A stretch of DNA of 64,000 bases from Levilactobacillus lindianensis. Lineage in GTDB: Bacteria; Bacillota; Bacilli; Lactobacillales; Lactobacillaceae. Where the stretch lies: the NCBI RefSeq assembly GCF_003946095.1, contig NZ_RHOD01000011.1, positions 29,275 to 93,274 of the forward strand, given 5' to 3'. The notes under the pieces were generated by a model. The model was not told the DNA's origin. It was given only the letters and a program-made list of their open reading frames with translations, and did no database searches. The translations under genes and the position numbers were made by a program. Shown piece after piece: positions 53,718 to 62,147 of this stretch; within the stretch, counting starts at the first letter, position 1; each line of letters begins with the position of its first letter.

Positions 53718-54359
53718 ATGGCACCAGTATCTAAGACCCGTTGGTGGGCCACTTTAGGAGCCGCCATTATATTTTGCATCCTGTTATTGGGGGTGAGTCT
53801 CCAGCAAACCTGGGTGCATGGCTTCGATCGCCTCATCATTGGCTGGATTCGTCACCCCTTGCCGCCGATGCTTACCCAGACTATCGTGACCATCACCCAC
53901 TCTGGTGACCCCCAACCCGTGACCGCCATCACCTTAATCTTAGTGTTGGTCCTCGTGATTACCCGGCATGCCAAGGGTGCGCTCTTTCTAGGCTGGAATG
54001 TTCTCGTCTGGGCCGGCCTTGGCAACAGTCTCATCAAACACCTCGTCCAACGCCCACGACCGACTGTCGATCGACTGGTTGCGGCCAGCTCGTATAGCTT
54101 TCCCAGTGGCCACTCGATCACGGCCATGCTCCTCTGGGGGTCGCTAATCGTCATGATTGCTTGGCAACACCACGAGCACCGCAAGTGGGCCCTCAGTCTG
54201 AGTCTCATCTTCAGCTGTTGGATTGTACTCATTGGCCTGTCTCGCATCTACGTCGGCGTTCATTACCCTAGCGACGTGGCTGCCGGCTGGTCATTGGGAT
54301 TCGTGTTACTCACGCTCACTCAGTGGTTGCTCTTTAGAAAGGAAGCCCCTTCAGCATGA
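53718..54359 (+). CDS. PAP2-family membrane phosphatase
   Basis: A type 2 phosphatidic acid phosphatase-like protein of 213 aa with about six helices. The three PAP2 motifs are complete: KHLVQRPRP (motif 1, about 113-121), SYSFPSGHS (motif 2) and SRIYVGVHYPSDVAAG (motif 3). Such Firmicute enzymes dephosphorylate undecaprenyl pyrophosphate or phosphatidylglycerophosphate. Which one applies here is inference. It overlaps mnmM by 4 bp (ATGA), so the genes are translationally coupled. Confidence 0.9.
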   Translation: MAPVSKTRWWATLGAAIIFCILLLGVSLQQTWVHGFDRLIIGWIRHPLPPMLTQTIVTITHSGDPQPVTAITLILVLVLVITRHAKGALFLGWNVLVWAGLGNSLIKHLVQRPRPTVDRLVAASSYSFPSGHSITAMLLWGSLIVMIAWQHHEHRKWALSLSLIFSCWIVLIGLSRIYVGVHYPSDVAAGWSLGFVLLTLTQWLLFRKEAPSA

Positions 54360-54922
54360 ACCTACCAAATGCCTTAACTTATAGTCATACCCTGCTGGGT
54401 GAATGTGTTGGACCCGGAGACACCGTGGTTGATGCCACCGTTGGTAACGGGCACGACACCTTATTTCTGGCCAATCAGGTTGGCCCCACCGGCCACGTCA
54501 TTGGCTTTGACGTCCAGACTGCCGCACTGACCGCTACCCAAACGCAACTCACCCTGACTGGCCTCAGTGCACAGGTTGACCTGCACGCCACCGGCCACGA
54601 ACATGTGGGCGACTACCTTGATGACACCACTCAGATTGCCGGAGCCATCTTCAATCTCGGCTACTTACCTGGTGGCGACAAAACCGTTGTGACCCAAGCC
54701 GCAACGACCTTAACGGCAGTGAAAAGCTTGTTACAACATCTCCGCCGCGGGGGCCGGATTATCTTAGTCGTTTATTCCGGCCATCCAGGGGGCATGGATG
54801 AACGCAACGCCGTGGTTGACTTCTGCCAGGCTCTGCCGCAGAAGACTTACCAAGTCCTTCAGTATGGTTTTATCAACCAAATTCACCATCCCCCATTTTT
54901 ACTGGCAATTGAACGTCGTTAA
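54356..54922 (+). CDS. mnmM: tRNA methyltransferase MnmM (YtqB family)
   Basis: A small class I SAM methyltransferase of 188 aa, the Gram-positive enzyme for the last methylation of mnm5(s2)U at the tRNA wobble position. Motif I is VVDATVGNGHDTLFLA (about 22-37), followed by HVIGFDVQTAAL, FNLGYLPGGDKTVVTQ and GGRIILVVYSGHPGG. The NLGYLPGGDK motif is diagnostic of YtqB. The pairing with a PAP2 gene is not explained by function. Confidence 0.88.
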   Translation: MNLPNALTYSHTLLGECVGPGDTVVDATVGNGHDTLFLANQVGPTGHVIGFDVQTAALTATQTQLTLTGLSAQVDLHATGHEHVGDYLDDTTQIAGAIFNLGYLPGGDKTVVTQAATTLTAVKSLLQHLRRGGRIILVVYSGHPGGMDERNAVVDFCQALPQKTYQVLQYGFINQIHHPPFLLAIERR

Positions 54923-54940
54923 CAAATTGGAACCTACAAT

Positions 54941-54972
54941 AAAGGCCCGGGAGAAATTTCCGGGCCTTTGAT
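54941..54972. terminator. Terminator of the PAP2-mnmM unit
   Basis: The stem AAAGGCCCGGGA/TTTCCGGGCCTTT works in both directions towards the convergent glycosyltransferase operon. Confidence 0.88.
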
Positions 54973-55038
54973 ATCTTTAAATTTATATAGCTAAAGCGTG
55001 CAGCCAAGGACTATTGCCTCCGTCTTTGGTCGCACGTT

Positions 55039-56361
55039 TTATTTTTTCATTGATTGACGCTTGGGGCTGACCCAGGTCCCGGATCCAAAACCTAGAATTG
55101 TCTTGAGGGCCGGTACGAAGGTCATGACCACCGTGACGGGATTGACCATCCAATAGAACAACATGTACAGGGGGGCGAAGAAAAGGTATTTCATCTTGGC
55201 TCCGTGATGGTCCAGCAGCAGTGCCGCTAGGAGTTGCATGAACCCGGCAAACATTTCAAACGTCACGAAGACAAAAGAAATCAGGATCCCATGCATCACC
55301 CGTTCAAAATCTCCCGTGAAGAGGAAGTACAACATCAACCCAATAAACCCTGCCGACGTGATCGTAAAGAAGAAGGACCAGATAATCGACAACGTTGAGT
55401 CCAGAAACATCGACCACTGATACCGATGTTCAACCGGGTGACGTAGGAACTTCCAGATGTTGGTTAGCCAGACCTCCGTCCCCCCTTGAGCCCAGCGTTT
55501 ACGCTGATGGTAGAGATCCTTGATGGTTTCAGGAACATTCATATGAAAGATAATGTTAGGCGCAAAGCGCGGTACCGCCCCAATCATCTGGTGATCCCAG
55601 GCGATACTGATATCTTCGGTCGCCCGGTTCTGACGGAACCCACCAACATCGATCAGGAAATCCTTCTTATACATCGTATTCGCGCCACTATAGGCATACA
55701 TCGAGTCGTTGACGGCTGTTTGGCTTCGCTTAATCACGCCGACAATGCTGGTGAATTCCACAGTCTGCGACTTTCCCAATAGCGTCGTTCGATTCTGAAC
55801 GTCCATATTCGCCGTGACAGCCGACGTATTCATGTCGCGCTCCCGCCGAAAGAAATTCATGTATTTCATGAGAGCATCGGGTTCAGGGATGGTGTCCGCA
55901 TCGTTACTGAGAATATATTCCCCTTTGGCAAAGTACATGCCGATGTTAAAGGCGTGGGCCTTCCCTTTGTTTTTCAAGATCTCCACGGTTCGCAACCGCG
56001 GATAAGTCTCCTGGAGGCGATGAATGATTGCCGCCGTCTTATCCGTTGAGCCGTCATTCATCACCAACACTTCAAAGTTCGTGTAATTTAACTGGTCAAA
56101 TAGATAGGTAATGGTTTCTTCAATCATGACCTCCTCATTGTGAGCCGGGATCATGATAGTAATCAGCGGTTGCTTGTCGACTGGGATCACTTCCCAATCA
56201 TCGTCTCGCTTATGGGTCTTCAAGAAACGATAGGACAAAGCACCGGCGAACCAAAAGAATGAACCAACCACCGGGTATAGGCAAAGGATCAGTAAAAGAA
56301 CGTTGAGGATTGTCTTCCCCAGCGTGGCTTTTAGAATACTGTCGATAAAGAAATCAAACAT
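55039..56361 (-). CDS. Processive family 2 glycosyltransferase (PgaC/IcaA-like)
   Basis: A membrane glycosyltransferase of 440 aa. An N-terminal helix (about 18-45) precedes the GT-A domain with IPAHNEE, MNDGSTD (102-107), SNDADT (DAD 154-156), TEDIS (248-252) and the processive motif QRKRW (286-290). Three to four C-terminal helices follow. The QRKRWAQGGTEVWL stretch closely resembles poly-beta-1,6-GlcNAc synthases. It is the last gene of a three-gene operon with a two-helix partner and an EAL protein, which suggests an exopolysaccharide made under c-di-GMP control. The product is not known. Confidence 0.9.
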   Translation of the reverse strand: MFDFFIDSILKATLGKTILNVLLLILCLYPVVGSFFWFAGALSYRFLKTHKRDDDWEVIPVDKQPLITIMIPAHNEEVMIEETITYLFDQLNYTNFEVLVMNDGSTDKTAAIIHRLQETYPRLRTVEILKNKGKAHAFNIGMYFAKGEYILSNDADTIPEPDALMKYMNFFRRERDMNTSAVTANMDVQNRTTLLGKSQTVEFTSIVGVIKRSQTAVNDSMYAYSGANTMYKKDFLIDVGGFRQNRATEDISIAWDHQMIGAVPRFAPNIIFHMNVPETIKDLYHQRKRWAQGGTEVWLTNIWKFLRHPVEHRYQWSMFLDSTLSIIWSFFFTITSAGFIGLMLYFLFTGDFERVMHGILISFVFVTFEMFAGFMQLLAALLLDHHGAKMKYLFFAPLYMLFYWMVNPVTVVMTFVPALKTILGFGSGTWVSPKRQSMKK

Positions 56362-56372
56362 GCCCGTCGCTC

Positions 56373-56882
56373 CTATTTGTCCAAGTCATTAAGATCACGT
56401 TGCTGATACAACTGGTGAATCTGATCGGTATCTAAGTTCTGTTCCGGCTTCACCTGATAATCTCGGACATTCTCCCGAAATTCCTGATCACCGAACCGCT
56501 GGGTCATAAAATCTCCCAGGATATCTTCACGTTTCCGTTGGTCGATAGGGTTAAAGGTGGGCCACTGCTCGACAACGCGATCACGTTTCCGGTTCTGAAT
56601 AATGGTCATCCCTACCGCAAATAAGGAGACCGTTACGAAGGCAAACAGGAGCAAAATACCAATAAATTTAATTTCAAAGATGCCTTCGTTGTACGACCAT
56701 AAGTGAATCACCCGCGGATCGTAGGAGGCCCAAAAAGACAACACCGTCAAAATGATGGGGACTGCCACACAAACCCAGCCAAAAAGAACAACGACCGTCT
56801 GCCAAATCTTTAGGCCCCAGTGGCCCTTCTCAAAATAATCGTCCGTGTATAGCTGTTGACGAGCTACTGACTTATCCTTCAT
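56373..56882 (-). CDS. Two-helix membrane protein, possible PgaD/IcaD-like partner
   Basis: A 169-aa protein with two transmembrane helices at about 26-48 (TVVVLFGWVCVAVPIILTVL) and 72-94 (IKFIGILLLFAFVTVSLFAV), a short outer loop and a charged cytoplasmic tail. The topology, size and position match PgaD/IcaD accessory subunits of PNAG synthase. Sequence similarity cannot be shown by eye. The ATG overlaps the EAL gene stop by 4 bp, and the glycosyltransferase starts 11 bp after this stop. Confidence 0.7.
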   Translation of the reverse strand: MKDKSVARQQLYTDDYFEKGHWGLKIWQTVVVLFGWVCVAVPIILTVLSFWASYDPRVIHLWSYNEGIFEIKFIGILLLFAFVTVSLFAVGMTIIQNRKRDRVVEQWPTFNPIDQRKREDILGDFMTQRFGDQEFRENVRDYQVKPEQNLDTDQIHQLYQQRDLNDLDK

Positions 56883-57691
56883 TCTGTCCCACTTCCTTCC
56901 TGCGGATTACTCGGTCGGCCAAAGAGATAACCTTGGCGTGTTCGAATCTGTAATTGTTCGGCTAGCTGTTGATCCTGTTCATTCTCGATACCCATGAGAA
57001 TCAACTCGATATGATTACGCTGGGCCAAGCGGTTCCAGAACTGCAAGTTGAGGTCCAACCATTCGTTGGGATCCTCTTTACGAAAACTCCGCATAGAACA
57101 TTTCAAGGAATCCACTTCAGGTAAAATCCACTCAATAGTTTTCAGGTTACTCAGTGAAGACCCAACGTTATCGATCCCAAAAGTCATGCCATAACGCCGA
57201 GCTTCGCGAATCCGGCGCCGAAAAAGCCGGCGATTCAATCGATGCTTGTTGCGATTCGGCGTATACTCCACGGACAGCTTCATTGGTGTAATCTTTGAGA
57301 TTGCCCAGCGGACGAAGTAGTGAAAATCGGGGCTGACAATTTGATCGTACTCTAAATTAATCGACAACGTGATGGGATCCTCCGGCAGTGCCTTGAAGGT
57401 ATCTTCCAGTAAAAAGATCACGCGCTGTAAAGGCAAGGAATCCAATTGCTTAGGCAGTGTCCAGGATCCATCTGCGTTGTGTTGGCGCAACAGACACTCA
57501 TAGCCGGTCACTTTCCCCCGATAATCCACCTGTTTTTGAATAAAATAGCGTAACTCGAATTCATCATTTTCCAGGTAATTGTTGCTATTCTTACGCGAGT
57601 ACCAGTAATAAATCACGATGGTTAAAACCACCACCACTGCCATCACTGCCGTCAGGGTTAGCAACACCCTTTCTAATTGTTCTAAGGTCAT
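56879..57691 (-). CDS. Membrane-anchored EAL-domain protein with altered metal site
   Basis: A 270-aa protein, one N-terminal helix (about 10-32) then an EAL domain without GGDEF. The EAL triad reads ECL (Glu65). Residues corresponding to the catalytic set are Asn112 (SINLE), Glu142 (LSVEY), Asp174, Lys197 (SLKCS), Glu236 (GIENE) and Gln253 (RQGY). The DDFG motif reads DNVG, so the second metal Asp is Asn175. EAL domains hydrolyse or bind c-di-GMP. With the Asn it may be a weak enzyme or a receptor controlling the glycosyltransferase operon it heads. Confidence 0.85.
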   Translation of the reverse strand: MTLEQLERVLLTLTAVMAVVVVLTIVIYYWYSRKNSNNYLENDEFELRYFIQKQVDYRGKVTGYECLLRQHNADGSWTLPKQLDSLPLQRVIFLLEDTFKALPEDPITLSINLEYDQIVSPDFHYFVRWAISKITPMKLSVEYTPNRNKHRLNRRLFRRRIREARRYGMTFGIDNVGSSLSNLKTIEWILPEVDSLKCSMRSFRKEDPNEWLDLNLQFWNRLAQRNHIELILMGIENEQDQQLAEQLQIRTRQGYLFGRPSNPQEGSGTE

Positions 57692-57747
57692 TTTTATCCT
57701 TTCAAGTCGATACCCACGGGCCTAGACCATGTACAGCCTTAATCATA

Positions 57748-57786
57748 GAAAAAGGACGCCGCGGTCGTTCAACCACCGGCGTCCTG
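57748..57786 (-). terminator. Terminator of mecA
   Basis: The stem AGGACGCCG/CGGCGTCCT is followed by TTTTTC on the minus strand, shortly after the mecA stop. Confidence 0.92.
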
Positions 57787-57801
57787 ATGTCTTTCATTCG
57801 A

Positions 57802-58524
57802 CTAATCACTCAAAAAATGATACCGTGTCAGTTCTAACGCGGAATGTTCCATAATTAGCTGGCCATGTTCGGCCAAAACATCCGGTGCAACCTTAGTGCT
57901 GTCCCCATATTCATAGGCAACGGCCAGTTCATCCTTGATTGATTCACGTGAAGATTCATTGACGAAGAAAATCAATTCTAAATAGTAAGCATTCTTGTAA
58001 CGATAGAGGTTGGACGCCGCATTCTCCAAGTGGAGAACCCGCGCCAAACTAATCATATCTTCAAATGTTGGTAACCGTACAACCCGAGTCGTGGTCGGTT
58101 GTCCATCATCATCTAAATAATCCTCGATATCGTTCGTGTTGCCGGTGGCAGACTTAAAATTAGAGAAGAAGTCCTTCTGACTATCCTTTTCTAGGAGGTG
58201 GGCTTTCAACTGATCCGACACCTGATCGGGGTGCTGCCCATCAACACTTGCATCGGTCACATTCGTGTCAGTGGCACTGTCTTCATCAACATTCTTACTA
58301 ATAAAGAGCTCGAGACCGTTCCGATTTGGTAAAACTTGGAAGGTCACAGCATCGTTATCTTGGAATTGATGGTCGACATCGACTTCTTCCAGAATGCTGT
58401 AGAAGAAGCCTTCGATCTGCTTATGGTTGCCCAGAAGGTCCAAGACCGTAATGCCGCGTTTGCTGAGGTCATCGTTACCAATGACGACGCGGATCGTGTT
58501 TTCGTTAATACGTTCCATTTCCAT
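57802..58524 (-). CDS. mecA: ClpC adaptor protein MecA
   Basis: An adaptor that delivers substrates such as ComK-type or Spx-type regulators to ClpCP. The 240-aa protein starts MEMERINENTIRVVIGNDDL, the standard MecA N-terminus with the substrate-binding RxxD-type region. An acidic linker (about 88-120) leads to the C-terminal ClpC-binding domain (VVRLPTFEDMISLARVL ... YYLELIFFV). It sits about 140 bp from spx; in Bacillus spx and mecA are likewise adjacent. Confidence 0.96.
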   Translation of the reverse strand: MEMERINENTIRVVIGNDDLSKRGITVLDLLGNHKQIEGFFYSILEEVDVDHQFQDNDAVTFQVLPNRNGLELFISKNVDEDSATDTNVTDASVDGQHPDQVSDQLKAHLLEKDSQKDFFSNFKSATGNTNDIEDYLDDDGQPTTTRVVRLPTFEDMISLARVLHLENAASNLYRYKNAYYLELIFFVNESSRESIKDELAVAYEYGDSTKVAPDVLAEHGQLIMEHSALELTRYHFLSD

Positions 58525-58610
58525 TGAATAACACCCCTTTCTCGTGGGTTTGGGGATCGTCCTTGATACTCATTCTAGCCATTTTATTTTACTTGTAAAG
58601 TAATGATAAC

Positions 58611-58654
58611 AAAAAAACCAGACTGCAAGACTTATTTTCTCACAAATCTGGTTA
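58611..58654 (-). terminator. Terminator of spx
   Basis: The stem AACCAGA/TCTGGTT with a long loop and a T-run of eight on minus lies about 10 bp after the spx stop. Confidence 0.82.
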
Positions 58655-58661
58655 GATGCAA

Positions 58662-59078
58662 CTAATTAACCTTATTCGTTTCATTTACCAGCCGTTGGGC
58701 CCGTTGAAGTTCTAGTTCCCGGACTTGTCGGGGTAAAAACCGCCGAATTTCTTCTTCGTTATAACCAACCTGAAGGCGTTTGTCGTCGATCATGATCGGC
58801 CGTCGTAGAATCCCTGGGTTCTGGCAGATCAGATCATAAAGCTCCCGTAACGGCAGATCATCCAGATCGATGTTTAACTCCTGGTAGACCCGTGACCGTT
58901 TGGAAACGATCTCCTCGGTCCCATCCTCTGTCAGCCGCAAAATATTTTTAACATCCGCGACCGTCAAAGGTTCAGCAAAAATATTCTGTTCCCGATACGC
59001 AATCCCATGATTTTCGAACCACAGGCGTGCCTTACGGCAGGACGTGCAACTTGGTGTTGTATAGAGCGTGACTGTCAT
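58662..59078 (-). CDS. spx: Transcriptional regulator Spx
   Basis: An ArsC-fold protein that binds RNA polymerase alpha and redirects transcription under thiol stress. It is 138 aa, near family length. The CxxC redox switch is PSCTSCRKA (about 9-17). The RNA polymerase-binding Gly52-like region is at [37 protein letters not shown] closes the fold. The ATG at 59078 with GAGGGGG upstream is chosen, giving the standard [11 protein letters not shown] start. An in-frame extension of 33 codons is rejected. Neighbour of mecA, whose product degrades Spx with ClpCP in other Firmicutes. Confidence 0.94.
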   Translation of the reverse strand: MTVTLYTTPSCTSCRKARLWFENHGIAYREQNIFAEPLTVADVKNILRLTEDGTEEIVSKRSRVYQELNIDLDDLPLRELYDLICQNPGILRRPIMIDDKRLQVGYNEEEIRRFLPRQVRELELQRAQRLVNETNKVN

Positions 59079-59168
59079 GATCGTTTCCCCCTCACTTGGT
59101 ATGAATGATTTTATAAATACATTATACCGGTTTCTGGGGAAATTGGAAGAGGATCTGAGTAAATAATT

Positions 59169-59199
59169 AATAAACAATACCTATCGGATTGTTTATTAG
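59169..59199. repeat. Short perfect inverted repeat between spx and the metallo-beta-lactamase gene
   Basis: The AT-rich 10-bp stem AATAAACAAT/ATTGTTTATT with a 9-nt loop lies about 80 bp past the stop of the gene at 59279. It could end that gene's transcript or act as an operator for the gene at 58662. The T-run is weak. Confidence 0.5.
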
Positions 59200-59278
59200 C
59201 TATAGTGATGATGACCAGTATCAAGCAATTGGTCTGCAATTGTCAACTAAGCAATTAATATTTAACGAATGCTTACGA

Positions 59279-60019
59279 TTAGATCTCGTATGTTTTCCCA
59301 ACGACGACCGTCGCCACCGGGAAGTCTTGTCCCGCAGCCTGCTGGGCTTCGGTCGTCAACTGAGACCAATCTCCGGTCTGTGGCAAGTGCGTCAATAATA
59401 GCTGCTTCACGTGAGCCGCCTGAGCTAAATGCCCGGACTGAGTTGACGTGAGATGCCATGCTGGGCCTTGGTGATCCGCGTAGAAGTTAGTATCCGCCAG
59501 CAAGACATCCGCATCCTTGGCCCAGTCAATTAGACCGTCGAAGTAGGCCGTATCTGCGGTGAACACCAACGTTTGCCCAGTAGCCCGTTCGGTAATCCGT
59601 GGGGCATAGGCCGGCACTGGATGATGTGTCGGTAGAAACTCGATGTCCAATGGCCCCAGCTTCAAGGTCTGCTGGGGATCATAAGCGCGCCCTTCAGTGG
59701 CTTGTGGCCAAGTCAGACCACCGAAGTTCAAGGGATCGGCCGTATGTCCGTAAATTGGTAGGATTGGTTCTGCCTTCGGATCGGTACCCAGTTGCCACTC
59801 GTATTGCAGAACGCCCACATCGGCCGTGTGGTCGTGATGGTAGTGCGTCAGCAGGACCGCGTTGAGCTGTAAGGGACTTAGGACCTTCTGCAAGGCAATC
59901 AAAGCGCCACTTCCACAATCCAATAGCAGGTGGTAATCACCGCTTGTGATGAGATAGCTACTGGTCCCCACACCGTTGTATGGATACCCTCCGTAACACC
60001 CTAAAACCGTTAACTTCAT
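59279..60019 (-). CDS. Metallo-beta-lactamase fold hydrolase (YhfI-type)
   Basis: An RNase Z-like metallo-beta-lactamase protein of 246 aa. The zinc motif is THYHHDHTADV (HxHxDH at about 59-64), followed by THHPVPA (His), VFTADTAYFDGL (Asp) and LTHLP (His) for the second site. The N-terminus MKLTVLGCYGGYP is common to the YhfI group. Substrate unknown; the family includes phosphodiesterases. It has no operon partner. Confidence 0.88.
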   Translation of the reverse strand: MKLTVLGCYGGYPYNGVGTSSYLITSGDYHLLLDCGSGALIALQKVLSPLQLNAVLLTHYHHDHTADVGVLQYEWQLGTDPKAEPILPIYGHTADPLNFGGLTWPQATEGRAYDPQQTLKLGPLDIEFLPTHHPVPAYAPRITERATGQTLVFTADTAYFDGLIDWAKDADVLLADTNFYADHQGPAWHLTSTQSGHLAQAAHVKQLLLTHLPQTGDWSQLTTEAQQAAGQDFPVATVVVGKTYEI

Positions 60020-60143
60020 CCAATCATCCTCTCATTGTGTAACCCAGCTTCAGTTTAGCGCGTTGACTGACAAGTGTAAACGTTTCGCTTTGCTCTGGGA
60101 TCACCTATAATAGGCCTAAAGGTCCCTAAAGGAGGCTTACACG

Positions 60144-60686
60144 ATGTTAACTCAACTTGCTGTCACCTTCGGCAGTCGTTATCTACTTGAACAACTTGTT
60201 ACTAAACATCCGGATCGCCCCTTCGTCTTGTTGGCAGACACCACCGACCCCACTAGTTTACAACTCGTCGACGTTTCCGATCAGCCAACCATCTTCTTCA
60301 GCCGACTGAGTTACCGGGTCTTATTCAGTCACGGTGAAACGGACTGGCACGGATTCTACCATTTTCTCTACTTCACTTTCGACCCTGACGATGCCAAAAT
60401 CTTTGAGGACCATCTCGACCGCTTGGTCCGTGAGGCACTACCTGTAAGCATGCAGACCATCCTGGTCTTGCAAAAGGACCGTGTCGCTGGCGAGTACGTG
60501 GTGCTCACCATCTGGGATGACAGCCTCGCCTATGCCCTCTGGCGACATTCTTATCGTTTCCACGCCATCGCCCAGTTCACTCAACGCGCCGTGAGTTCTC
60601 ACGCGGCTACCTATCGGATCGCGCCATCCGAAGAAGAAGAATCCCCCGATGACCCTGATGATGAGCAGCCTCCAGTCACACCCTGA
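60144..60686 (+). CDS. Possible ABM-fold (antibiotic biosynthesis monooxygenase-like) protein
   Basis: A 180-aa protein that I cannot assign firmly. The last half (about 70-155) resembles the ABM/dimeric alpha-beta barrel family: a strand ILVLQKDRVAGEYVVLTIWDDSLAYALWRHSYRFHAIA with the conserved W..S..F arrangement. The N-terminal half has no clear match. The end is an acidic and Pro-rich tail. No haem ligand can be singled out. The start ATG has AAGGAGG 7 nt upstream, and TATAAT lies at about 60102. Confidence 0.7.
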   Translation: MLTQLAVTFGSRYLLEQLVTKHPDRPFVLLADTTDPTSLQLVDVSDQPTIFFSRLSYRVLFSHGETDWHGFYHFLYFTFDPDDAKIFEDHLDRLVREALPVSMQTILVLQKDRVAGEYVVLTIWDDSLAYALWRHSYRFHAIAQFTQRAVSSHAATYRIAPSEEEESPDDPDDEQPPVTP

Positions 60687-60711
60687 GACCCTTTGATGGG
60701 TCTTTTCTTTT
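60686..60711 (+). terminator. Terminator of the ABM-like gene
   Basis: The short stem AGACCC/GGGTCT is followed by TTTTCTTTT on plus, immediately at the stop codon. Confidence 0.75.
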
Positions 60712-60748
60712 ACCGTAAATTCGCGTTACAATAGCTTTATATCTTTTT

Positions 60749-61990
60749 ATGGAAAGCCGGCGACATTTTTTGACTCAAGTAACCTCTAATGCAGCGGTGA
60801 CCAAGATCGCCCCCACGGTGCCCTTAACCACGGAGCAGGCTGGTCTGGTTCAGAAAATTTTGGACTTTACCGGTGCTCACCTGAACGGGGCGAAGCCAGC
60901 TGTTTTTACTGTCTTCGGTGATGCGGGAACCGGGAAAAGTGTCATTCTGTCACACCTATTTGATCGCTTACAGACGGCATCACGTACGGACCCGGACAGT
61001 ATCTTCGCCCACACAGAGAACTACTTTCTGGTCAACCACCCGGAAATTCTAAAGGTCTATCGGCAGATTGCTGGCGACCGCCCGCACCTCTTTAAGAAAG
61101 ACTTTCAGCGACCCACCTCACTCATCAATCGGGCGGAACAAGGCAAGGTTCACCCAGACGTTCTCATCATTGATGAAGCCCACCTACTCCTGTCACAGGC
61201 CGACCACTACAATAACTTTTATGGTCACAACCATTTGCAGTCACTGTTGGCCCATGCCAAGGTAATCATCTTGGTCTTTGATGAGACACAGGTACTCCGG
61301 TTTAAGAGCTATTGGACCGAGACACGTCTACAGCATCTGTTGGCTCCCTTTCCGCATGAGAGTTACCGTCTGACCCATCAATTTCGCATGCAGGCCAGTG
61401 ACGAGCTGGTCCACTGGATCAACGACTTTACTCACGCTCGAGTTCGGCCATTGCCTACAACAGCCGGTGACCACTACGACTTGCGGGTCTTTGACGATGC
61501 CGAGGACATGCGCCAGTCCATCGTTAAAAAGAATCAGGCGGTAGGTCTCTCACGCATTGTCGCGACGTCAGGCTATCCCTCCACGTTAGATGGCGGTAAA
61601 CACTACATCACAGAAGGTCGCTTCCACCTGCCGTGGGATCAGTACAATTACACCAGCACCCCTTGGGCAGAACTGCCCGAGACTATTGATGAAGTCGGAT
61701 CCATCTATACCTGTCAGGGGTTTGATTTGAATTACGTTGGCCTCATCATTGGACCGACCGTCAGCCTAGATGCTGACAACCATCTAATAGTCAATCTAGA
61801 CCGCAACACAGATGTGGAAACCTTTAAGCATCGTGATGATCTGACCGATCCCCAAGAAGTTCTGGCAGCCAAACGGCAACTCATCTTAAATACCGTGAAC
61901 GTCCTCATGAAACGCGGGGTCAAAGGCTTATATCTCTTTGCCCACGATCAACGGCTGCGTTCGTTCTTAATGCAAAGTCTAAGCAACTAG
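60749..61990 (+). CDS. DUF2075 P-loop ATPase (helicase-like)
   Basis: A 413-aa ATPase of the DUF2075 group, related to superfamily 1 helicases and Schlafen-type P-loop proteins. Walker A is VFGDAGTGKSVI (about 56-67), Walker B VLIIDEAHLLL, motif III-like VFDETQV, and later YRLTHQFRM and DEVGSIYTCQGFDLNYVG, which match helicase motifs IV-VI. The start ATG has no ribosome site. A TACAAT box at 60727-60732 would start the RNA about 10 nt upstream, so the message may be nearly leaderless. Function in vivo unknown; some relatives lie in defence loci. Confidence 0.83.
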   Translation: MESRRHFLTQVTSNAAVTKIAPTVPLTTEQAGLVQKILDFTGAHLNGAKPAVFTVFGDAGTGKSVILSHLFDRLQTASRTDPDSIFAHTENYFLVNHPEILKVYRQIAGDRPHLFKKDFQRPTSLINRAEQGKVHPDVLIIDEAHLLLSQADHYNNFYGHNHLQSLLAHAKVIILVFDETQVLRFKSYWTETRLQHLLAPFPHESYRLTHQFRMQASDELVHWINDFTHARVRPLPTTAGDHYDLRVFDDAEDMRQSIVKKNQAVGLSRIVATSGYPSTLDGGKHYITEGRFHLPWDQYNYTSTPWAELPETIDEVGSIYTCQGFDLNYVGLIIGPTVSLDADNHLIVNLDRNTDVETFKHRDDLTDPQEVLAAKRQLILNTVNVLMKRGVKGLYLFAHDQRLRSFLMQSLSN

Positions 61991-62003
61991 GCGGTCTTAA
62001 CTG

Positions 62004-62143
62004 ATGACTGCTAAAGTCATTGTCATTAGTGGCGTGACAGCCGGTGGAAAAACCACCTTAATCACTGCCTTGAGTTAGGTCTTCCCGGTAATCGGATCGA
62101 TTTATTCGATGACTACAGCTTTAAAAGCCCTCAAAGTTTAGGC
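62004..62143 (+). pseudogene. Remnant of a P-loop nucleoside kinase-like gene
   Basis: ATG at 62004 opens MTAKVIVISGVTAGGKTTLITAL, with the Walker A GVTAGGKTT, before a TAG. Frame-shifted by two bases, the sequence continues ATCGATTTATTC..., giving IDLFDDYSFKSPQSLG. The DDYSF motif follows the P-loop in uridine kinase-like proteins of lactobacilli. The rest is missing: the next features are a terminator and the tRNA cluster. At least one stop and one frameshift show it is dead. Confidence 0.72.
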
Positions 62144-62147
62144 ATAG

